Source of the DNA: Taudactylus pleione
Taxonomy: Eukaryota > Chordata > Amphibia > Anura > Myobatrachidae
Direction of reading: 5' to 3'
Length of the DNA: 64,000 bases
NCBI GenBank assembly: GCA_031769625.1
Contig: JAUIMM010001593.1
Coordinates: forward strand, 1 to 64,000
Part shown: positions 38,197 to 48,890 of the stretch, in pieces
How the letters are laid out: every line of letters starts with the position of its first letter
Numbering within the stretch: the first letter of the stretch is position 1
Position numbers and translations under genes: made by a program
The notes under the pieces: model-generated
What the model was told of the DNA's origin: nothing
Seen by the model: the letters and a program-made list of their open reading frames with translations, nothing else
The model's database searches: none

Positions 38197-38430
38197 AGAT
38201 AGTAGTTAAGGTAGTTGTTATTATAAAATCCTTGCTTACTTTTTCTCATAGGAGATAAGTTGTTTATTATTAGGATAGGTATAGTTTTCTTTTGGTTATA
38301 AGGCATAATATGGAGTTAATATTGTGTATCCTTATGTTGATATTTGATTTTGTGTATATATATATTTTATCTATTTATTTATTTTTTAGATATGTAATTA
38401 TTGTATATCTATATCTTTGTTGCAAGTTAA

Positions 38431-38436
38431 AATAAA
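38431..38436 (+). terminator. AATAAA polyadenylation signal of element 1
   Basis: A canonical AATAAA lies 14 bp before the element 3' end, close to the usual distance to a cleavage site. Despite this signal there is no poly(A) at the insertion junction. Either the tail was not copied or was lost, or the element 3' end is defined by the target sequence instead. Confidence 0.6.
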
Positions 38437-38450
38437 GAAGCATATTCTGA

Positions 38451-38460
38451 CACCGCAGCA
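38451..38460 (+). repeat. Right target-site duplication of element 1
   Basis: CACCGCAGCA follows the last element base and is then continued by normal satellite sequence AATCTTTTTTAAG. It matches the left copy at 31280-31289 exactly. Confidence 0.9.
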
Positions 38461-39179
38461 AATCTTTTTTAAGTTGTACCAAAAGTTTTAAGCAGAATTT
38501 GGGGATCTTTGAAAAAAAAAAATTTTGGCCGATCTTTAAGGTCCGGGGCTTACGTAATTTTTCATACGGGTAAATATATTTCTAGTGAGTTGTGTCAAAA
38601 TTAAGCCCCAGAATCAACTTCTGTCACTGCAGCAAATCTTTTTAAGTTGTATCAAAAGTTTTAAGCAGAATTTTGGGATTTTTTTTTAAAAAAAATTTTG
38701 GCCGATTTTTAAGGTCCGGGGCTTATGTAATTTTTCATACAGGTAAATATATTTCTGGTGAGTTGTGTCAAAATTAAGCACCAAAATCAACTTCTGTCAC
38801 AGCAACAAATCTTTTTTAAGTTGTACCAAAAGTTTTAAGCAGAATTTGGGGAATTTTGAAAAAAAAATTTGCCTGATTTTGAAGGTCCGGGGCTTACATA
38901 ATTTTTCATATGGGTAAATATATTTCTGGTGAGTTGTGTCAAAATTAAGCACCAAAATCAACTTCTGTCACCACAGCAAATCTTTTTTAAGTTGTACCAA
39001 AAGTTTTAAGCAGAATTTGGGGATTTTTGAAAAAAAAAATTTTGCGCCGATTTTTAAGGTCCGGGGCTTACGTAATTTTTCATACGGGTAAATATATTTC
39101 TGGTGAGTTGTGTCAAAATTAAGCACCAAAATCAACTTCTGTCACTGCAGCAAATCTTTTTTAAGTTGTATCAAAAGTT

Positions 39180-42100
39180 TTAAGCAGAATTTGGGGATTT
39201 TTGAAAAAAAAATTTGTGGGCCGATTTTTAAGGTCCGGGGCTTACGTAATTTTTCATACAGGTAAATATATTTCTGGTGAGTTGTGTCAAAATTAAGCAC
39301 CAAACTCAACTTCTGTCACCGCAGCAAATCTTTTTTAAGTTGTATCAAAAGTTTTAAGCAGAATTTGGGGATTTTTGAAAAAAAAATTTTTGCCTGATTT
39401 TGAAGGTCCGGCGCTTACGTAATTTTTCATATGGGTAAATATATTTCTGGTGAGTTGTGTCAAAATTAAGCACCAAAATCAACTTCTGTCACCGCAGCAA
39501 ATCTTTTTTAAGTTGTATCAAAAGTTCTAAACAGAATTTGGGGAATTTTGAAAATTAAAATTTTTAGCTGATTTTTAAGGTCCGAGGCTTGCGGAATATT
39601 TCATATTGGTAAATATATTTCTGGAGAGTTCTGTGTCAAAATTAAGCACCAAAATCAACTTCTGTCACCACATCAAATCTTTTTAAAGTTGTATCAAAAG
39701 TTTTAATCAGAATTTGGGGATTTTTGAAAAATAAATTTTTGCCCGATTTTGAAGTTGCGGGGCTTACATAATTTTTCATATGGGTAAATATATTTCTGGT
39801 GAGTTGTGTCAAAATTAAGCACCAAAATCAACTTCTGTCTCCGCAGCAAATCTTTTTTAAGTTGTATCAAAAGTTTTAAGCAGAATTTGGGGAATTTTGA
39901 AAAAAAAATTTTGGCCGAATTTTAAGGTCCGGGGCTTACGTAATTTTTCATATGGGTAAATATATTTCTGGTGAGTTGTGTCAAAATTAAGCACCAAAAT
40001 CAACTTCTGTCTCCGCAGCAAATCTTTTTTAAGTTGTATCAAAAGTTTTAAGCAGAATTTGGGGAATTTTGAAAAAAAATTTTGGCCGAATTTTAAGGTC
40101 CGGGGCTTACGTAATTTTTCATATGGGTAAATATATTTCTGGTGAGTTGTGTCAAAATTAAGCACCAGAATCAACTTCTGTCACTGCAGCAAATCTTTTT
40201 TAAGTTGTATCAAAAGTTTTAAGCAGAATTTGGGGATTTTTGAAAAAAAAAATTTTGGCCCGATTTTTAAGGTCCGGGGCTTACGTAATTTTTCATATGG
40301 GTAAATATATTTCTGGTGAGTTGTGTCAAAATTAAGCACCAAAATCAACTTCTGTCACCACAGCAAATCTTTTTTAAGTTGTATCAAAAGTTTTAAGCAG
40401 AATTTGGGGATTTTTGAAAAAAAAATTTTGGCCGATTTTTAAGGTCCGGGGCTTATGTAATTTTTCATACAGGTAAATATATTTCTGGTGAGTTGTGTCA
40501 AAATTAAGCACCAGAATCAACTTCTGTCACCGCAGCAAATCTTTTTTAAGTTGTATCAAAAGTTCTAAGCAGAATTTGGGGATTTTTGAAAAAAAAAATT
40601 TTGCCCGATTTTGAAGGGTCGGGGCTTACGTAATTTTTCATACGGGTAAATATATTTCTGGTGAGTTGTGTCAAAATTAAGCACCAAAATCAACTTCTGT
40701 CACCACAGCAACTCTTTTGTAAGTTGAATCAAAAGTTTTAAGCAGAGTTTGGGGATTTTTGGAAAAAAAATTTTGGCGGATTTTTAAAGTCCGGGGCTTA
40801 CGTAATTTTTCATACAGGTAAATATATTTCTGGTGAGTTGTGTCAAAATTAAGCACCAAAATCAACTTCTGTCACCACAGCAAATCATTTTTAAGTTGTA
40901 TCAAAAGTTTTAAGCAGAATTTGGGGATTTTTGAAAAAAAAAAATTTGGCCGATTTTTAAGGTCCGGGGCTTACGTAATTTTTCATACAGGTAAATATAT
41001 TTCTGGTGAGTTGTGTCAAAATTAAGCACCAAACTCAACTTCTGTCACCGCAGCAAATCTTTTTTAAGTTGTATCAAAAGTTTTAAGCAGAATTTGGGGA
41101 TTTTTGAAAAAAAAAATTTTGCCTGATTTTGAAGGTCCGGCGCTTACGTAATTTTTCATATGGGTAAATATATTTCTGGTGAGTTGTGTCAAAATTAAGC
41201 ACCAAAATCAACTTCTGTCACCACAGCAAATCTTTTTTAAGTTGTACCAAAAGTTTTAAGCAGAATTTGGGGATTTTTGAAAAAAAAAATTTTGCGCCGA
41301 TTTTTAAGGTCCGGGGCTTACGTAATTTTTCATATGGGTAAATATATTTCTGGTGAGTTGTGTCAAAATTAAGCACCAAAATCAACTTCTGTCACTGCAG
41401 CAAATCTTTTTTAAGTTGTATCAAAAGTTTTAAGCAGAATTTGGGGATTTTTGAAAAAAAAAATTGGGGGGCCGATTTTTAAGGTCCGGGGCTTACGTAA
41501 TTTTTCATACAGGTAAATATATTTCAGGTGAGTTGTGTCAAAATTAAGCACCAAAATCAACTTCTGTCACCACAGCAAATCATTTTTAAGTTGTATCAAA
41601 AGTTTTAAGCAGAATTTGGGTATTTTTGAAAAAAAAAATTTTTGGCCGATTTTTAAAGTCAGGGGCTTATGTAATTTTTCATATGGGTAAATATATTTCT
41701 GGTGAGTTGTGTCAAAATTAAGCACCAAAATCAACTTCTGTCACCGCAGCACATCTTTTTTAAGTTGTATCAAAAGTTTTAAGCAGAATTTGGGGATTTT
41801 TGGAAAAAAAATTTTGGCGGATTTTTAAAGTCCGGGGCTTACGTAATTTTTCATACAGGTAAATATATTTCTGGTGAGTTGTGTCAAAATTAAGCACCAA
41901 AATCAACTTCTGTCACCACAGCAAATCATTTTTAAGTTGTATCAAAAGTTTTAAGCAGAATTTGGGGATTTTTGAAAAAAAAAATTTTGGCCGATTTTTA
42001 AGGTCCGGGGCTTACGTAATTTTTCATACAGGTAAATATATTTCTGGTGAGTTGTGTCAAAATTAAGCACCAAACTCAACTTCTGTCACCGCAGCAAATC

Positions 42101-43682
42101 TTTTTTAAGTTGTATCAAAAGTTTTAAGCAGGATTTGGGGATTTTTGAAAAAAAAAATTTTGCCTGATTTTGAAGGTCCGGCGCTTACATAATTTTTCAT
42201 ATGGGTAAATATATTTCTGGTGAGTTGTGTCAAAATTAAGCACCAAAATCAACTTCTGTCACCGCAGCAAATCTTTTTTAAGTTGTATCAAAAGTTCTAA
42301 ACAGAATTTGGGGAATTTTGAAAATTAAAATTTTTAGCTGATTTTTAAGGTCCGAGGCTTGCGGAATATTTCATATTGGTAAATATATTTCTGGAGAGTT
42401 CTGTGTCAAAATTAAGCACCAAAATCAACTTCTGTCACCACATCAAATCTTTTTAAAGTTGTATCAAAAGTTTTAATCAGAATTTGGGGATTTTTGAAAA
42501 ATAAATTTTTGCCCGATTTTGAAGTTGCGGGGCTTACATAATTTTTCATATGGGTAAATATATTTCTGGTGAGTTGTGTCAAAATTAAGCACCAAAATCA
42601 ACTTCTGTCTCCGCAGCAAATCTTTTTTAAGTTGTATCAAAAGTTTTAAGCAGAATTTGGGGAATTTTGAAAAAAAAATTTTGGCCGAATTTTAAGGTCC
42701 GGGGCTTACGTAATTTTTCATACAGGTAAATATATTTCTGGTGAGTTGTGTCAAAATTAAGCACCAAAATCAACTTCTGTCACAGCAACAAATCTTTTTT
42801 AAGTTGTACCAAAAGTTTTAAGCAGAATTTGGGGAATTTTGAAAAAAAAATTTGCCTGATTTTGAAGGTCCGGGGCTTACATAATTTTTCATATGGGTAA
42901 ATATATTTCTGGTGAGTTGTGTCAAAATTAAGCACCAAAATCAACTTCTGTCACCACAGCAAATCTTTTTTAAGTTGTACCAAAAGTTTTAAGCAGAATT
43001 TGGGGATTTTTGAAAAAAAAAATTTGCGCCGATTTTTAAGGTCCGGGGCTTACGTAATTTTTCATACGGGTAAATATATTTCTGGTGAGTTGTGTCAAAA
43101 TTAAGCACCAAAATCAACTTCTGTCACTGCAGCAAATCTTTTTTAAGTTGTATCAAAAGTTTTAAGCAGAATTTGGGGATTTTTGAAAAAAAAAATTGGG
43201 GGGCTGATTTTTAAGGTCCGGGGCTTACGTAATTTTTCATACAGGTAAATATATTTCTGGTGAGTTGTGTCAAAATTAAGCACCAAAATCAACTTCTGTC
43301 ACAGCAGCAAATCTTTTTTAAGTTGTATCTAAAGTTTCAAGCAGAATTTGGGTATTTTTGAAAAAAAAAATTTTTGGCCGATTTTTAAGGTCCGGGGCTT
43401 ATGTAATTTTTCATATGGGTAAATATATTTCTGGTGAGTTGTGTCAAAATTAAGCACCAAAATCAACTTCTGTCACCGCAGCACATCTTTTTTAAGTTGT
43501 ATCAAAAGTTTTAAGCAGAATTTGGGGATTTTTGGAAAAAAAATTTTGGCGGATTTTTAAAGTCCGGGGCTTACGTAATTTTTCATACAGGTAAATATAT
43601 TTCTGGTGAGTTGTGTCAAAATTAAGCACCAAAATCAACTTCTGTCACCACAGCAAATCATTTTTAAGTTGTATCAAAAGTT
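39180..43682 (+). repeat. 4.5-kb satellite duplication, copy 1 (26 monomers)
   Basis: This segment is repeated 4503-4504 bp downstream. Matching marks are the ATTTCAGGTGAG variant at about 41521 and 46025, the paired GTCTCCGCAGC monomers (39838 and 44341), and GGAAAAAAAATTTTGGCGG at about 40760 and 45264. Upstream of about 39180 the copies no longer match. Edges are approximate. Confidence 0.8.
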
Positions 43683-46600
43683 TTAAGCAGAATTTGGGGA
43701 TTTTTGAAAAAAAAATTTGTGGGCCGATTTTTAAGGTCCGGGGCTTACGTAATTTTTCATACAGGTAAATATATTTCTGGTGAGTTGTGTCAAAATTAAG
43801 CACCAAACTCAACTTCTGTCACCGCAGCAAATCTTTTTTAAGTTGTATCAAAAGTTTTAAGCAGAATTTGGGGATTTTTGAAAAAAAATTTTTTGCCTGA
43901 TTTTGAAGGTCCGGCGCTTACGTAATTTTTGATATGGGTAAATATATTTCTGGTGAGTTGTGTCAAAATTAAGCACCAAAATCAACTTCTGTCACCGCAG
44001 CAAATCTTTTTTAAGTTGTATCAAAAGTTCTAAACAGAATTTGGGGAATTTTGAAAATTAAAATTTTTAGCTGATTTTTAAGGTCCGAGGCTTGCGGAAT
44101 ATTTCATATTGGTAAATATATTTCTGGAGAGTTCTGTGTCAAAATTAAGCACCAAAATCAACTTCTGTCACCACATCAAATCTTTTTAAAGTTGTATCAA
44201 AAGTTTTAATCAGAATTTGGGGATTTTTGAAAAATAAATTTTTGCCCGATTTTGAAGTTGCGGGGCTTACATAATTTTTCATATGGGTAAATATATTTCT
44301 GGTGAGTTGTGTCAAAATTAAGCACCAAAATCAACTTCTGTCTCCGCAGCAAATCTTTTTTAAGTTGTATCAAAAGTTTTAAGCAGAATTTGGGGAATTT
44401 TGAAAAAAAAATTTTGGCCGAATTTTAAGGTCCGGGGCTTACGTAATTTTTCATATGGGTAAATATATTTCTGGTGAGTTGTGTCAAAATTAAGCACCAA
44501 AATCAACTTCTGTCTCCGCAGCAAATCTTTTTTAAGTTGTATCAAAAGTTTTAAGCAGAATTTGGGGAATTTTGAAAAAAAAATTTTGGCCGAATTTTAA
44601 GGTCCGGGGCTTACGTAATTTTTCATATGGGTAAATATATTTCTGGTGAGTTGTGTCAAAATTAAGCACCAGAATCAACTTCTGTCACTGCAGCAAATCT
44701 TTTTTAAGTTGTATCAAAAGTTTTAAGCAGAATTTGGGGATTTTTGAAAAAAAAAATTTTGGCCCGATTTTTAAGGTCCGGGGCTTACGTAATTTTTCAT
44801 ATGGGTAAATATATTTCTGGTGAGTTGTGTCAAAATTAAGCACCAAAATCAACTTCTGTCACCACAGCAAATCTTTTTTAAGTTGTATCAAAAGTTTTAA
44901 GCAGAATTTGGGGATTTTTGAAAAAAAAATTTTGGCCGATTTTTAAGGTCCGGGGCTTATGTAATTTTTCATACAGGTAAATATATTTCTGGTGAGTTGT
45001 GTCAAAATTAAGCACCAGAATCAACTTCTGTCACCGCAGCAAATCTTTTTTAAGTTGTATCAAAAGTTCTAAGCAGAATTTGGGGATTTTTGAAAAAAAA
45101 AATTTTGCCCGATTTTGAAGGGTCGGGGCTTACGTAATTTTTCATACGGGTAAATATATTTCTGGTGAGTTGTGTCAAAATTAAGCACCAAAATCAACTT
45201 CTGTCACCACAGCAACTCTTTTGTAAGTTGAATCAAAAGTTTTAAGCAGAGTTTGGGGATTTTTGGAAAAAAAATTTTGGCGGATTTTTAAAGTCCGGGG
45301 CTTACGTAATTTTTCATACAGGTAAATATATTTCTGGTGAGTTGTGTCAAAATTAAGCACCAAAATCAACTTCTGTCACCACAGCAAATCATTTTTAAGT
45401 TGTATCAAAAGTTTTAAGCAGAATTTGGGGATTTTTGAAAAAAAAAAATTTGGCCGATTTTTAAGGTCCGGGGCTTACGTAATTTTTCATACAGGTAAAT
45501 ATATTTCTGGTGAGTTGTGTCAAAATTAAGCACCAAACTCAACTTCTGTCACCGCAGCAAATCTTTTTTAAGTTGTATCAAAAGTTTTAAGCAGAATTTG
45601 GGGATTTTTGAAAAAAAAAATTTTGCCTGATTTTGAAGGTCCGGCGCTTACGTAATTTTTCATATGGGTAAATATATTTCTGGTGAGTTGTGTCAAAATT
45701 AAGCACCAAAATCAACTTCTGTCACCACAGCAAATCTTTTTTAAGTTGTACCAAAAGTTTTAAGCAGAATTTGGGGATTTTTGAAAAAAAAAATTTTGCG
45801 CCGATTTTTAAGGTCCGGGGCTTACGTAATTTTTCATATGGGTAAATATATTTCTGGTGAGTTGTGTCAAAATTAAGCACCAAAATCAACTTCTGTCACT
45901 GCAGCAAATCTTTTTTAAGTTGTATCAAAAGTTTTAAGCAGAATTTGGGGATTTTTGAAAAAAAAAATTGGGGGGCCGATTTTTAAGGTCCGGGGCTTAC
46001 GTAATTTTTCATACAGGTAAATATATTTCAGGTGAGTTGTGTCAAAATTAAGCACCAAAATCAACTTCTGTCACCACAGCAAATCATTTTTAAGTTGTAT
46101 CAAAAGTTTTAAGCAGAATTTGGGTATTTTTGAAAAAAAAAATTTTTGGCCGATTTTTAAAGTCCGGGGCTTATGTAATTTTTCATATGGGTAAATATAT
46201 TTCTGGTGAGTTGTGTCAAAATTAAGCACCAAAATCAACTTCTGTCACCGCAGCACATCTTTTTTAAGTTGTATCAAAAGTTTTAAGCAGAATTTGGGGA
46301 TTTTTGGAAAAAAAATTTTGGCGGATTTTTAAAGTCCGGGGCTTACGTAATTTTTCATACAGGTAAATATATTTCTGGTGAGTTGTGTCAAAATTAAGCA
46401 CCAAAATCAACTTCTGTCACCACAGCAAATCATTTTTAAGTTGTATCAAAAGTTTTAAGCAGAATTTGGGGATTTTTGAAAAAAAAAATTTTGGCCGATT
46501 TTTAAGGTCCGGGGCTTACGTAATTTTTCATACAGGTAAATATATTTCTGGTGAGTTGTGTCAAAATTAAGCACCAAACTCAACTTCTGTCACCGCAGCA

Positions 46601-48430
46601 AATCTTTTTTAAGTTGTATCAAAAGTTTTAAGCAGGATTTGGGGATTTTTGAAAAAAAAAATTTTGCCTGATTTTGAAGGTCCGGCGCTTACATAATTTT
46701 TCATATGGGTAAATATATTTCTGGTGAGTTGTGTCAAAATTAAGCACCAAAATCAACTTCTGTCACCGCAGCAAATCTTTTTTAAGTTGTATCAAAAGTT
46801 TTAAGCAGAATTTGGGGATTTTTGAAAAAAAAAATTTTGCCTGATTTTGAAGGTCCGGCGCTTACGTAATTTTTCATATGGGTAAATATATTTCTGGTGA
46901 GTTGTGTCAAAATTAAGCACCAAAATCAACTTCTGTCACCACAGCAAATCTTTTTTAAGTTGTACCAAAAGTTTTAAGCAGAATTTGGGGATTTTTGAAA
47001 AAAAAAATTTTGCGCCGATTTTTAAGGTCCGGGGCTTACGTAATTTTTCATATGGGTAAATATATTTCTGGTGAGTTGTGTCAAAATTAAGCACCAAAAT
47101 CAACTTCTGTCACTGCAGCAAATCTTTTTTAAGTTGTATCAAAAGTTTTAAGCAGAATTTGGGGATTTTTGAAAAAAAAAATTGGGGGGCCGATTTTTAA
47201 GGTCCGGGGCTTACGTAATTTTTCATACAGGTAAATATATTTCAGGTGAGTTGTGTCAAAATTAAGCACCAAAATCAACTTCTGTCACCACAGCAAATCA
47301 TTTTTAAGTTGTATCAAAAGTTTTAAGCAGAATTTGGGTATTTTTGAAAAAAAAAATTTTTGGCCGATTTTTAAAGTCCGGGGCTTATGTAATTTTTCAT
47401 ATGGGTAAATATATTTCTGGTGAGTTGTGTCAAAATTAAGCACCAAAATCAACTTCTGTCACCGCAGCACATCTTTTTTAAGTTGTATCAAAAGTTTTAA
47501 GCAGAATTTGGGGATTTTTGGAAAAAAAATTTTGGCGGATTTTTAAAGTCCGGGGCTTACGTAATTTTTCATACAGGTAAATATATTTCTGGTGAGTTGT
47601 GTCAAAATTAAGCACCAAAATCAACTTCTGTCACCACAGCAAATCATTTTTAAGTTGTATCAAAAGTTTTAAGCAGAATTTGGGGATTTTTGAAAAAAAA
47701 AATTTTGGCCGATTTTTAAGGTCCGGGGCTTACGTAATTTTTCATACAGGTAAATATATTTCTGGTGAGTTGTGTCAAAATTAAGCACCAAACTCAACTT
47801 CTGTCACCGCAGCAAATCTTTTTTAAGTTGTATCAAAAGTTTTAAGCAGGATTTGGGGATTTTTGAAAAAAAAAATTTTGCCTGATTTTGAAGGTCCGGC
47901 GCTTACATAATTTTTCATATGGGTAAATATATTTCTGGTGAGTTGTGTCAAAATTAAGCACCAAAATCAACTTCTGTCACCGCAGCAAATCTTTTTTAAG
48001 TTGTATCAAAAGTTCTAAACAGAATTTGGGGAATTTTGAAAATTAAAATTTTTAGCTGATTTTTAAGGTCCGAGGCTTGCGGAATATTTCATATTGGTAA
48101 ATATATTTCTGGAGAGTTCTGTGTCAAAATTAAGCACCAAAATCAACTTCTGTCACCACATCAAATCTTTTTAAAGTTGTATCAAAAGTTTTAATCAGAA
48201 TTTGGGGATTTTTGAAAAATAAATTTTTGCCCGATTTTGAAGTTGCGGGGCTTACATAATTTTTCATATGGGTAAATATATTTCTGGTGAGTTGTGTCAA
48301 AATTAAGCACCAAAATCAACTTCTGTCTCCGCAGCAAATCTTTTTTAAGTTGTATCAAAAGTTTTAAGCAGAATTTGGGGAATTTTGAAAAAAAAATTTT
48401 GGCCGAATTTTAAGGTCCGGGGCTTACGTA
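43683..48430 (+). repeat. 4.5-kb satellite duplication, copy 2, enlarged by 1214 bp
   Basis: The second copy of the 26-monomer segment. It is longer because seven monomers inside it are tandemly duplicated: the ATTTCAGGTGAG variant occurs at 46025 and again at 47239. After about 48430 the sequence switches to monomers resembling 40160-40490, which marks another exchange. Edges are approximate. Confidence 0.78.
45530..47957 (+). repeat. 1214-bp tandem duplication (2 x 7 monomers)
   Basis: Units starting 46385 and 47599 are identical over a whole monomer and their neighbours on both sides also match at an offset of 1214 bp. Markers are GGTCCGGCGC, GCGCCGAT, AATTGGGGGGCC, ATTTCAGGTGAG and GCACATCTTTTTT. 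Copy 1 of the 4.5-kb segment has this block once, so the duplication happened after the 4.5-kb event. Confidence 0.82.
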
Positions 48431-48890
48431 ATTTTTCATATGGGTAAATATATTTCTGGTGAGTTGTGTCAAAATTAAGCACCAGAATCAACTTCTGGCA
48501 CTGCAGCAAATCTTTTTTAAGTTGTATCAAAAGTTTTAAGCAGAATTTGGGGATTTTTGAAAAAAAAAATTTTGGCCCGATTTTTAAGGTCCGGGGCTTA
48601 CGTAATTTTTCATATGGGTAAATATATTTCTGGTGAGTTGTGTCAAAATTAAGCACCAAAATCAACTTCTGTCACCACAGCAAATCTTTTTTAAGTTGTA
48701 TCAAAAGTTTTAAGCAGAATTTGGGGATTTTTGAAAAAAAAAATTTTGGCCGATTTTTAAGGTCCGGGGCTTATGTAATTTTTCATACAGGTAAATATAT
48801 TTCTGGTGAGTTGTGTCAAAATTAAGCACCAAAATCAACTTCTGTCACCACAGCAACTCTTTTGTAAGTTGTATCAAAAGTTTTAAGCAG

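Larger units (their letters stand above)
31290..38450 (+). mobile_element. L1/Tx1-like non-LTR retrotransposon, nearly full length, inserted in the satellite
   Basis: A 7161-bp GC-richer island in an AT-rich satellite, flanked by a 10-bp target-site duplication. It has the two-ORF plan of the L1/Tx1 group: an ORF1 with coiled coil and three CCHC knuckles, and an ORF2 with an apurinic-type endonuclease, reverse transcriptase and C-terminal CCHC motif. There are no long terminal repeats and no terminal poly(A). Insertion with an intact 5' end and target-site duplication fits target-primed reverse transcription. Assignment to the Tx1 side of L1 is inferred from the three-knuckle ORF1 and the insertion into a defined repeat; a tree of the RT domain would be needed to settle it. 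The copy is inactive as written, with two frameshifts in ORF1, and two frameshifts plus one stop in ORF2. It lies in the same orientation as the satellite reference strand used here. Confidence 0.97.
37952..38450 (+). other. 3' UTR of element 1
   Basis: A 499-bp AT-rich 3' UTR following the ORF2 stop. It contains a simple A/T-rich patch (38147-38196) between two copies of a 15-bp direct repeat, ATAGATAGTAGTTAA, at 38103-38117 and 38195-38209. The element ends in GCATATTCTGA without a poly(A) tail. In target-primed reverse transcription this region is where ORF2 engages the RNA, but no clear stem-loop was identified by eye. Confidence 0.85.

Noticed and set aside
31290..38450. LTR retrotransposon or retrovirus
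   Set aside because: No terminal repeats, protease or integrase; the endonuclease is APE-type and the RT blocks are of non-LTR type.
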